Part shown: piece by piece, positions 9,027 through 16,171 of the stretch | Numbering within the stretch: position 1 is the first letter of the stretch | Layout of the letters: each line of letters opens with the position of its first letter | From: Aldehydirespirator sp028819505 | GTDB lineage: Bacteria; Actinomycetota; Acidimicrobiia; Acidimicrobiales; Aldehydirespiratoraceae | DNA: 64,000 bases | Reading direction: 5' to 3' | NCBI GenBank assembly: GCA_965207755.1 | Contig: OZ242297.1 | Span: 2,542,001 to 2,606,000 of the forward strand | Made by a program: the position numbers and the translations under genes | Notes under the pieces: model-generated | Told to the model about the DNA's origin: nothing | Seen by the model: only the letters and a program-made list of their open reading frames with translations | The model's database searches: none

Positions 9027-9749
9027 TCACGGTTCGCCGAAGCGCGCCTGGTAGGCGTCGTGGATAGCGCTGACGAACTCCGGCCAGCGCAGACCGCTGC
9101 CCGCAGGGGGGAGACCAGGATCGAGGAGTCCAGTCTGCCGATCGAACACGACGACCGCGATTGCCTCGATCAGATGGCCCGCGTCGCCCTCGGTACGGCG
9201 ACCACCGGCTCGGACGAACCGACCGACGGCCCGCTCGATCAGGTGCGTCGTCGGCTTCCAGTCCTCGTCGCTTCCTGATCTTGACCGCTCTGTCGTCGGC
9301 ATCGTGAGAACGCCCCCGACCACCGCGAACGGGAACTTGAGGTGGACGTTGACCGCGAAGGTCCGGATGTCGCCGAACCGGTTCCAGATGGCGCGGCCCA
9401 CGGCCAAGTGGACGGGCTTGATCTCCACGGCCAGCCTCAGACCGTCGGTCTCCGTGATCTCCGAGACGTCAGCCTTGACGCTCCTCAGGCCGCCCCCGAC
9501 CGTGCGCTCGCCCGCGACGGCGCCGTCCAAGGCCGATCCGGCGGCCCGCAGATCGGCGACCAGCGCTCGGGCCAGGCCATTGGAGAGCCGCAACTGGGCC
9601 GACTTGCCCACATTGGTGCCGGCGGCGGTTGCCTCTCGCACATACTGCGCAGAAGCCTGGCAGTAGTCCGTGATCGTGGGCGCGGCGAGCGTTGCCAACG
9701 CATCGACCCGCGCCAACCCTGTGCCTGCACGCTGTCCGGCCACGCTCAA
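9027..9749 (-). CDS. Putative type II restriction endonuclease
   Basis: A 240-residue protein whose gene overlaps the end of the DNA methylase gene by the four bases TTGA, the classic layout of a restriction-modification pair. The segment ADVSEITETDGLRLAVEIKP has the D...ExK spacing of a PD-(D/E)xK nuclease core, and family-like conserved stretches follow (GRAIWNRFGDIRTFAVNVH). The start is TTG at 9749 in the overlap, or GTG at 9743 two codons on. No named restriction family is recognised from sequence alone, so recognition site and cut are unknown. Context carries much of this call. Confidence 0.7.
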   Translation of the reverse strand: MSVAGQRAGTGLARVDALATLAAPTITDYCQASAQYVREATAAGTNVGKSAQLRLSNGLARALVADLRAAGSALDGAVAGERTVGGGLRSVKADVSEITETDGLRLAVEIKPVHLAVGRAIWNRFGDIRTFAVNVHLKFPFAVVGGVLTMPTTERSRSGSDEDWKPTTHLIERAVGRFVRAGGRRTEGDAGHLIEAIAVVVFDRQTGLLDPGLPPAGSGLRWPEFVSAIHDAYQARFGEP

Positions 9750-10774
9750 GCCGTCAGGTCCAGCTCAGCCTGAAGCGACGAACTCATCATTCGCCTCGCT
9801 CGGCTGATGCACAGCTCGAAGTAGGCGGGGTCTACCTCCGAGCCGACGCTGTTGCGGCCCCAGGCCGCCGCCGCCGCCGCGGTCGTTCCGGTTCCCATGA
9901 ACGGGTCGAGCACCGTGTCGCCCACGAAGGAGAACATGCGGACGAGCCGCTCGGCCAGGGCCAGCGGGAAGGGTGCCGGATGGTCCCGGGTCGAAGCGCC
10001 GCCCAGGCGCCAGACCTGCTGGAACCACTGCGCGTGGTCGTCGGCGGGAATGACCGACATGATACGTGCTGCCAAGTCGGGCTTGCGATACCCGCCCGGC
10101 TTGCGCTGCAAGAGGATGTACTCGAGGTCGTTCTTTATGACGCCGTTGGGCTCGTATGGTTTGCCGTAGAAGCCGCCTGCGCCCATCTCGTAGCGAGCGT
10201 TGGCGATCTTGTGCCAAATGATCGGCGCGAGATTGTCGAATCCCATCATCCTGCACCGCTCTTGGATGCTCGCATGCAGCGGGAAGACCAGATGCCGGCC
10301 GAAGGACTTGCGGGCCACATTGACGTCCCCGACCACGACCACCATCCGTCCGCCGGGCACGAGCGCGCCGTGGACGCGGCGCCAGACCTCGTCCAACTCG
10401 TCCAGGAACTCGTCGTAGTCCTCGATCCCTCCGAGTTGGCCGGTCTGCTCGTTGTACTGCTTGAGGTTCCAGTACGGCGGCGATGTGACCACGAGTTCGA
10501 CGCTCTCTGGCTCGATCTCCAGATGACGGCTGTCGCCGAGATGGAATTCGTGGACGCTTGGTAGTCCCCGAACGGCCGAGGCGATCGACGCGCAGGTGTC
10601 CGGCTCCTTTGCGATGGCCGGGAATGCCCGCTGGGACTCGGTCGTGGCCCGCTCCAGCAGCCCCGCAGGCATCGCAGCCAATAGCGACGCCCTGTCGACG
10701 GGATCACCCAGCACAACAGTCCGGCGGCCCTCCAGCCCGGATCCTCGACGACTCCCGAGAACAGGATCGCTCAT
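9746..10774 (-). CDS. DNA methyltransferase, beta class (probable N4-cytosine or N6-adenine)
   Basis: A 342-residue modification enzyme that adds a methyl group from SAM to an exocyclic amino group in DNA. The catalytic motif comes first, TSPPYWNLKQYNE (motif IV, SPPYW), and the SAM-binding motif last, DTVLDPFMGTGTTAAAA (motif I), the circular order of beta-class enzymes. SPPYW is most often seen in N4-cytosine enzymes. It shares four bases with the downstream endonuclease gene. ATG at 10774 is chosen: the frame stays open to 10987 but that extension only translates a duplicated 40-bp sequence (reading MTRxWWGSHEAL twice), not protein-like homology. Confidence 0.87.
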   Translation of the reverse strand: MSDPVLGSRRGSGLEGRRTVVLGDPVDRASLLAAMPAGLLERATTESQRAFPAIAKEPDTCASIASAVRGLPSVHEFHLGDSRHLEIEPESVELVVTSPPYWNLKQYNEQTGQLGGIEDYDEFLDELDEVWRRVHGALVPGGRMVVVVGDVNVARKSFGRHLVFPLHASIQERCRMMGFDNLAPIIWHKIANARYEMGAGGFYGKPYEPNGVIKNDLEYILLQRKPGGYRKPDLAARIMSVIPADDHAQWFQQVWRLGGASTRDHPAPFPLALAERLVRMFSFVGDTVLDPFMGTGTTAAAAAAWGRNSVGSEVDPAYFELCISRARRMMSSSLQAELDLTA

Positions 10775-10880
10775 GACCAGCACCCGATCGTCCGCGCTCT
10801 GTGGCACATCCGCATGCGCCGACTGTACTCGGTTCCCTGAACCGCACCGTTGATCAAGCTTCGACGCATTTGATGTGAAC

Positions 10881-10991
10881 AGAGCCTCATGGGAGCCCCA
10901 CCATAGGCGCGTCATGTGCCTGTCTTCGCTCGATGGCGTCGTGGCCCGGCCCAGAGCCTCATGGGAGCCCCACCACCGGCGCGTCATGTGC
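10881..10991. repeat. Direct repeat, two 40-bp copies spaced 71 bp
   Basis: AGAGCCTCATGGGAGCCCCA begins each copy (10881 and 10952) and GGCGCGTCATGTGCC ends it. The copies are nearly identical, differing at about two positions (ATAGG versus ACCGG). The unit-to-unit distance of 71 bp is close to three other intergenic repeats in this window. Confidence 0.85.
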
Positions 10992-11112
10992 CGTCACGAG
11001 GCCGCGCCGATCCCGCACTCCTGCTGCGAGCCGCGGCCCGCGACCCCGACTGCCGCAGTGCATCGTGCTCGCTTTGCCGGTCCGCCTTCGTCCGGCGGCG
11101 CAGACACCGAGG

Positions 11113-11660
11113 CCGCGCTCCCCACCGCCGCGCTCCCCACCGCGCTCCCCGATGCCGCGCTCCCCACCGCCGCGCTCCCCACCGCGCTCCCCGATGCCGC
11201 GCTCCCCACCGCCGCGCTCCCCACCGCGCTCCCCGTCGCCGCGCTCCCCACCGCCGCGCTCCCCACCGCGCTCCCCACCGCCCGCGCTCCCCATCGCGCT
11301 CCCCGGTGCCGCGCTCCCCATCGCCGCGCTCCCCATCGCGCTCCCCGGTGCCGCGCTCCCCGTCGCCGCGCTCCCCATCGCCGCGCTCCCCATCGCGCTC
11401 CCCGGTGCCGCGCTCCCCGTCGCCGCGCTCCCCATCGCGCTCCCCGGTGCCGCGCTCCCCGTCGCCGCGCTCCCCATCGCGCTCCCCGGTGCCGCGCTCC
11501 CCGTCGCGCTCCCCGGTGCCGCGCTCCCCATCGCGCTCCCCGGTGCCGCGCTCCCCGTCGCCGCGCTCCCCATCGCGCTCCCCGGTGCCGCGCTCCCCGT
11601 CGCCGCGCTCCCCATCGCGCTCCCCGGTGCCGCGCTCCCCGGTGCCGCGCTCCCCGGTGC
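11113..11660. repeat. 42-bp minisatellite built on GCGCTCCCC
   Basis: About 550 bp in which GCGCTCCCC recurs every 12 or 15 bases, in a 12+15+15 = 42-bp higher-order unit. The first third uses GAT/ACC/ACC variants, the remainder GGT/GTC/ATC, so two sub-families are joined. The purine strand reads GGGGAGCGC, which is strongly skewed. It ends 25 bp before the carboxylase GTG start. Confidence 0.93.
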
Positions 11661-11685
11661 CCGCTGGGCGGTAGTTTGCTCTGCG

Positions 11686-13380
11686 GTGAAGATCGACGTC
11701 GGCGGACCGGCCGGCCTGCCCCGTCTGCTGGCGCCCGCGCTGCCGACGGCGGTGAACGCGGGCAGCGAGGCGTTCCGCCGGAACCGCGACGACATGCTGG
11801 AGCAGCTAGCCGAGATCGAGGGGCTGCTCGACGAGGCCGATGCGGGCGGCGGCCCGGCCTCGATGGAGCGGCTGCGGTCGCGGGGCAAGCTGCCCATCCG
11901 GGAGCGCATCGCCAACGTGATCGATCCCAACAGCCCGTTCCTGGAGATCAGCGCGCTGGCCGCCTACCACTCCGACTACACCATGGGCGGCGGGATGGTG
12001 GTGGGCGTCGGCGTGATCGGCGGCACCGAGTGCGTGATCATGGGCAACGACCCCAGCGTGCTGGCTGGCGCCCTCACCCCGTACGCCGGCAAGAAGTGGA
12101 TGCGGGCGCTGGAGATCGCCCGCGACAACCACATCCCGTATGTCAGCTTCGTCGAGTCGGCCGGCGCCGATCTGCGTCTGGGCGGCGGCGACGGCGGCGG
12201 ATCCCAGTTCACCGGCGGCGGCCGCAACCGGGTCCAGACCACCCACTTCGCCGAGACAGGCCGGTTCTTCTACGAGATGATCGAGTTGTCCAAGATGCGC
12301 ATACCGACGGTGTGCGTGGTGTTCGGGTCGTCCACGGCCGGCGGCGCCTACCAGCCGGGCCTGTCCGACTACAACATCGTGGTGGCCGACCAGTCCAAGA
12401 TCTTCCTGGCCGGGCCGCCTCTGGTGAAGATGGCCACCGGCGAGGAGTCCGGCGACGAGACCCTGGGCGGCGCCCGCCTGCACGCCGAAGTCTCCGGGCT
12501 GGGCGACTACTTCGCCACCGACGAGATGGACGCCATCCGCATGTGCCGCGAGGTGGTCTCGCACCTCAACCGGCGCAAGCCCCATCCCGGCCCGACCATG
12601 GCCGCCGATCCGCCGGTCCATGATCCCGAGGAGTTGCTGGGGCTGGTGAGCCGGGACCTGCGCCAGCCTTTCGACATGCGCGAGGTGATCGCCCGGGTGG
12701 TGGACGGCTCCCGCTTCGAGGAGTACAAGGCCCGCTACGGAACCACGCTGGTGTGCGGCTGGGCGTCGATCTGCGGCTACCCGGTGGGGATCCTGGCCAA
12801 CAACGGCGTGCTCTACCCCGACTCGGCCCAGAAGGCCGCCACCTTCATCCAGCTCTGCAACCAGATCGACGTGCCGCTGGTGTTCCTCCAGAACATCACC
12901 GGCTACATGGTGGGGCGGGACTACGAGGCCGACGGCATGGTGAAGAAGGGCTCGCAGATGATCAACGCGGTGACCAACTCCACGGTCCCGCACCTGACCG
13001 TGATCATCGGGTCTTCCTACGGGGCGGGAACGTACGGCATGTCGGGGCGGGCCTTCGGCAACCGCTTCACCTGGCTGTGGCCCACGGCCAGGATCGCGGT
13101 GATGGGCCCCAAGCAGATCGCCGGGGTGATGTCGCAGGTGCGCCGGGCCCGGGCCGCCCGCAGAGGCGAGCCCTTCGACGAGGAGGAGGACGCCCGGACC
13201 GTGGCCCAGGCCGAGGCCATCCAGGAGCGGGGCTCGCTGGCGCTGCGGGCCACCGGCGCCATCAGCGACGACGGGATCATCGACCCCCGAGACACCCGCA
13301 ACGTGCTGGGCATGTGCCTGTCGGTGGTGGGCAACAGGCCCATCGCCGGCGCCGAGGGCTACGGGGTGTTCCGGCTGTGA
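11686..13380 (+). CDS. Acyl-CoA carboxylase, carboxyltransferase (beta) subunit
   Basis: A 564-residue carboxyltransferase that moves CO2 from carboxybiotin to an acyl-CoA; closest in kind to methylcrotonyl-CoA or geranyl-CoA carboxylase beta subunits. Both crotonase-like halves are present: the N half with MGGGMVVGVGVIGG, YVSFVESAGADLRL and VFGSSTAGGAYQPGLSDY, and the C half with GILANNGVLYPDSAQKAATF, QNITGYMVGRDYEADGMVKK and IIGSSYGAGTYGMSGRAF, the last being typical of MCC/GCC rather than propionyl-CoA carboxylase. GTG at 11686 is chosen because the 42-bp minisatellite lies directly upstream and the protein then has family length. The biotin-carrying partner follows after three palindromic repeats, and an AtuA-family gene comes next, favouring a terpenoid or branched acyl substrate. 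Confidence 0.88.
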   Translation: MKIDVGGPAGLPRLLAPALPTAVNAGSEAFRRNRDDMLEQLAEIEGLLDEADAGGGPASMERLRSRGKLPIRERIANVIDPNSPFLEISALAAYHSDYTMGGGMVVGVGVIGGTECVIMGNDPSVLAGALTPYAGKKWMRALEIARDNHIPYVSFVESAGADLRLGGGDGGGSQFTGGGRNRVQTTHFAETGRFFYEMIELSKMRIPTVCVVFGSSTAGGAYQPGLSDYNIVVADQSKIFLAGPPLVKMATGEESGDETLGGARLHAEVSGLGDYFATDEMDAIRMCREVVSHLNRRKPHPGPTMAADPPVHDPEELLGLVSRDLRQPFDMREVIARVVDGSRFEEYKARYGTTLVCGWASICGYPVGILANNGVLYPDSAQKAATFIQLCNQIDVPLVFLQNITGYMVGRDYEADGMVKKGSQMINAVTNSTVPHLTVIIGSSYGAGTYGMSGRAFGNRFTWLWPTARIAVMGPKQIAGVMSQVRRARAARRGEPFDEEEDARTVAQAEAIQERGSLALRATGAISDDGIIDPRDTRNVLGMCLSVVGNRPIAGAEGYGVFRL

Positions 13381-13409
13381 GCCCGTCGCCCACGATGCCT
13401 CGCCGCACC

Positions 13410-13600
13410 GAATTGGCAGCGTTATGCACGGGTGGCGTGCATCGTGCTGCCAATTCGGATTGGGGTGTTTGGGCATGGCGGGAATTGGCAGCGTTATGCA
13501 CGGGCGGCGTGCATCCTGCTGCCAATTCGGATCGGCGTGTTTGGGCATGGCGGGAATTGGCAGCGTTATGCACGGGTGGCGTGCATCGTGCTGCCAATTC
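13410..13600. repeat. Three 47-bp double-stem palindromes in a 72-bp tandem array
   Basis: Copies at 13410-13456, 13482-13528 and 13554-13600. Each has perfect outer arms GAATTGGCAGC / GCTGCCAATTC (11 bp), perfect inner arms TGCACG / CGTGCA (6 bp), 4-base internal bulges and a 5-base loop. A 25-bp spacer (containing GGGGTGTTTGGGCATGGCGG) gives a 72-bp period. A fourth copy lies at 25256-25302. The array fills the gap between the two carboxylase subunits and ends 15 bp before the next start codon. Confidence 0.95.
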
Positions 13601-13615
13601 GGGTGGGAGCCGGCT

Positions 13616-16054
13616 GTGACGAGGATCGGCACGCTGCTGGTGGCCAATAGGGGCGAGATCGCCCGGCGGGTGTTCCGCACGGCCCGGGCCATGGGAATGC
13701 GCTGCGTGGCCGTGTTCTCCGACGCCGACGCCGACGCGCTGTTCGTGGCCGAGGCCGATGTGGCTGTGAGGCTCTCCGGCGGGTACCTCGACGGCGACGC
13801 GGTGGTGGCTGCCGCGGTGGCGTCCGGAGCGGACGCCGTCCATCCCGGCTACGGCTTCCTGTCCGAGAACGCCGGCTTCGCCCGGTCTGTGGCCGCCGCA
13901 GGCCTGGTGTGGGTTGGACCCGCGCCGGATGCCATCGAGACCATGGGCGACAAACTGGCGGCCAAGGCCGCGGCCGCGGCCGCGGGCGTGCCCACCCTGC
14001 CGTCGTCCGAGGACCCCGGCGACCCGAGCGATGTCGGCTTCCCGCTGATGGTCAAGGCGGCCGCCGGCGGCGGTGGCAAGGGCATGCGCCTGGTGTCGGA
14101 TCCCGCCGATCTGCCCGAGGCCGTGGCCGCGGCCCGGCGCGAGGCACTCGGCGGCTTCGGCGACGGCACAGTGTTCCTCGAGCGCTGCCTGCCGAGATGC
14201 CGCCACATCGAGGTCCAGATACTCGGCGACACCCACGGCAACGTGGTCCACCTCGGCGAGCGGGAGTGCTCGATCCAGCGCCGCCACCAGAAGATCATCG
14301 AGGAGTCGCCGTCGACCGCGGTCGACAGCGAGTTGCGGGAGGCCATCGGTGAGGCCGCGGTGAGGCTGGCCTCCTCCATCGGCTACTGCTCGGCGGGGAC
14401 GATGGAGCTGCTGCTGGACGACGACACCGGCGAGTTCTTCTTCCTGGAGGTCAACACCCGCCTGCAGGTGGAGCATCCGGTCACCGAGGAGGTGACGGGG
14501 ATCGACCTGGTCCGCGAGCAGCTGCGGGTCGCGGCCGGTGAGCCCCTCGGCTACACCCAGGCCGACATCACTCTTACGGGCCACGCCATCGAGGCCCGCC
14601 TCTACGCCGAGGACCCCGCGGCCGGGTTCCTCCCCGCGGTGGGCACGCTGGCCGCCTTCGCGCACTCGCCCGCTCCGGCCGCAGGTTGGGACGGGGCGGC
14701 TTCGCCGCGCGTCGCTTCGGGCTCGTCCGCCTCCCTGCTGGCGCCGGCCGTCCGCTGGGACAGCGGCGTGGAGGCCGGCAGCGTCGTCGGGCTCGACTTC
14801 GACCCGATGCTGGCCAAGGTGATCGCCCACGCCCCCACCCGGGCCGAGGCGGCCGGGCGTCTGGCTCTGGCCCTGGAGCGCCTGCACATTGGAGGGGTGA
14901 CCACCAACCGCCACTTCCTGGTGGCCGCCCTTCGCTCGGATGCCTTCGGGGCCGGCGACACCACAACCGACTTCATCGAGCGGGTCGAACCGAGCCGGGC
15001 CGCCGCCCTCACGCCCCCTGAGTGCCGGCGCGCCGCAGTGGCCGCGGCCATGTGGCACCAGGCCGCCGAGCGGCAGGAGGCCCGGACGCTGGGTTGGATG
15101 CCCAGCGGCTGGCGCCAGGGCCGCCTGCCGCCCGAGAGGGCCGATCTGGCCGTCGAGACGGCGGCCGGCCCGGTCGGAATGCGCGTCTCGTACCGGCCCC
15201 AGCGCGACGGCACCTTCATTGTGCGGGCCGAATGCCCGGCGGACGCTGTCGAGACCGCGACAGCCACCACGGCACGGTCGCCCGGAGGGGATCACACCGA
15301 ACAAGCACACACCGCCGGCACCGAGGCTGCGCCGAGGTCGCCCGGAGGGGATCACACCGAACAAGCACACACCGCCGGCACCGAGGCTGCGCCGAGGTCG
15401 CCCGGAGGGGATCGCACCGAACAAGCACACAACGCCGGCACCGAGGCTGTCACCGCGGCACGGTCGCCCGGAGGGGATCGCGCCGAACAAGCACACACCG
15501 CCGGCACCGAGGCTGCGCCGAGGTCGCCCGGAGGGGATCGCACCGAACAAGCACACAACGCCGGCACCGAGGCTGCGCCGAGGTCGCCCAAAGGGGATCA
15601 CACCGAACAAGCACACACCACCGGCACCGAGGCTGTGGCTACGATCGCGGCCTGGTCGCCTGAGCGGCTCGACGTCGAGTGGGATGGACGCCGGGTCCGG
15701 TATGCGGTCACGGCCGACGGCGAGAGGCTGCACCTGACCGGCGACTCCGAGACGGTGACGGTGACGGTCCTGCCCCGCTTCGGCGCCCCCGACCGCGGTC
15801 AGGCCGCGGGCGGGTTCGCGGCCCCGATGCCGGGCGTGATCCTCGAGGTGCGGGTCACCCCCGGCGAGCAGGTGGCCGCGGGTGCCACGCTGGTGGTGAT
15901 GGAGGGGATGAAGATGGAGCACCATGTGAGTGCCCCGTGCGACGGCACAGTCGTCGAGGTGCTGGTCGACCCCGGAGACCAGGTGGACAACGGCTCTCCG
16001 CTGCTGGTGTTCGAGCCGAGCGGGGCCGCACCCGGAGAGGCCGGCGGTGGCTGA
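13616..16054 (+). CDS. Acyl-CoA carboxylase alpha subunit (biotin carboxylase + biotin carrier)
   Basis: An 812-residue protein that carboxylates its own biotin using ATP and bicarbonate, and hands it to the beta subunit upstream. The N-terminal biotin carboxylase domain starts at once (TLLVANRGEIARRVFRTARAM), with the glycine-rich ATP loop KAAAGGGGKGMRLV and the catalytic segment EVNTRLQVEHPVTEEVTG. The C-terminal carrier domain ends with VVMEGMKMEHHV, where the K of MKM takes biotin. Between them, around residues 554-674, six copies of a roughly 20-residue Gly/His/Thr-rich repeat are inserted in the linker. GTG at 13616 is chosen because the biotin carboxylase fold begins immediately. Cytoplasmic, forming an alpha-beta complex with the preceding gene product. 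Confidence 0.9.
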   Translation: MTRIGTLLVANRGEIARRVFRTARAMGMRCVAVFSDADADALFVAEADVAVRLSGGYLDGDAVVAAAVASGADAVHPGYGFLSENAGFARSVAAAGLVWVGPAPDAIETMGDKLAAKAAAAAAGVPTLPSSEDPGDPSDVGFPLMVKAAAGGGGKGMRLVSDPADLPEAVAAARREALGGFGDGTVFLERCLPRCRHIEVQILGDTHGNVVHLGERECSIQRRHQKIIEESPSTAVDSELREAIGEAAVRLASSIGYCSAGTMELLLDDDTGEFFFLEVNTRLQVEHPVTEEVTGIDLVREQLRVAAGEPLGYTQADITLTGHAIEARLYAEDPAAGFLPAVGTLAAFAHSPAPAAGWDGAASPRVASGSSASLLAPAVRWDSGVEAGSVVGLDFDPMLAKVIAHAPTRAEAAGRLALALERLHIGGVTTNRHFLVAALRSDAFGAGDTTTDFIERVEPSRAAALTPPECRRAAVAAAMWHQAAERQEARTLGWMPSGWRQGRLPPERADLAVETAAGPVGMRVSYRPQRDGTFIVRAECPADAVETATATTARSPGGDHTEQAHTAGTEAAPRSPGGDHTEQAHTAGTEAAPRSPGGDRTEQAHNAGTEAVTAARSPGGDRAEQAHTAGTEAAPRSPGGDRTEQAHNAGTEAAPRSPKGDHTEQAHTTGTEAVATIAAWSPERLDVEWDGRRVRYAVTADGERLHLTGDSETVTVTVLPRFGAPDRGQAAGGFAAPMPGVILEVRVTPGEQVAAGATLVVMEGMKMEHHVSAPCDGTVVEVLVDPGDQVDNGSPLLVFEPSGAAPGEAGGG
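15275..15637. repeat. 60-bp tandem repeat, six copies, in the carboxylase linker
   Basis: Each unit codes roughly HTEQAHTAGTEAAPRSPGGD; one copy is 66 bp long (AVTAARSPGGD variant). DNA copies are almost identical, with changes such as CACACC/CGCACC and GGAGG/AAAGG. All units preserve the frame, so the insert lengthens the loop between the carboxylase and carrier domains by about 120 residues. Confidence 0.95.
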
Positions 16055-16101
16055 GCGCGAGCGCGAATTGGCGTTGGATCCTCGCGGCGAAGGATCCCGT
16101 T

Positions 16102-16150
16102 TCCCGCTCTTGTTCGCTGCGCTCACGGGCCGCTCGGGCCACGGCCTCGC
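16102..16150 (-). repeat. Dispersed ERSEQE-type repeat, single copy
   Basis: TCCCGCTCTTGTTCGCTGCG followed by CTCACGGGCCGCTCGGGCC and ACGGCCTCGC. This family recurs at eight sites in the window. About 37 bp downstream the satellite box GTCCGCTCGGCCTC is also present, inside the start of the next gene. Confidence 0.9.
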
Positions 16151-16171
16151 TCGGCACCTCGCCGAAGTCCC

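Larger units (their letters stand above)
10775..11685. other. 911-bp non-genic interval between methylase and carboxylase genes
   Basis: Holds a 40-bp direct repeat (10881-10991) and a long 42-bp minisatellite (about 11113-11660). All plus frames stay open across it because the repeats lack stop codons; the reading frame of the carboxylase gene is open back to 10933, but the products are pure Ala/Leu/Pro or Arg/Pro/Ser runs. No other gene is seen. Confidence 0.7.

Noticed and set aside
10775..10987. N-terminal extension of the DNA methylase (MTRRWWGSHEAL twice)
   Set aside because: The extension translates a non-coding 40-bp duplication; methylase homology fits a start at 10774.
10959..11930. 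Gly/Ser/Ala-rich 323-residue minus-strand protein (MGSAATGSAAPGSA repeats)
   Set aside because: It is only the reverse reading of the 42-bp minisatellite plus the carboxylase start; no ribosome site or homology.
13277..16126. 949-residue minus-strand ORF
   Set aside because: Antisense to the biotin carboxylase gene and to in-frame repeats lacking stops.
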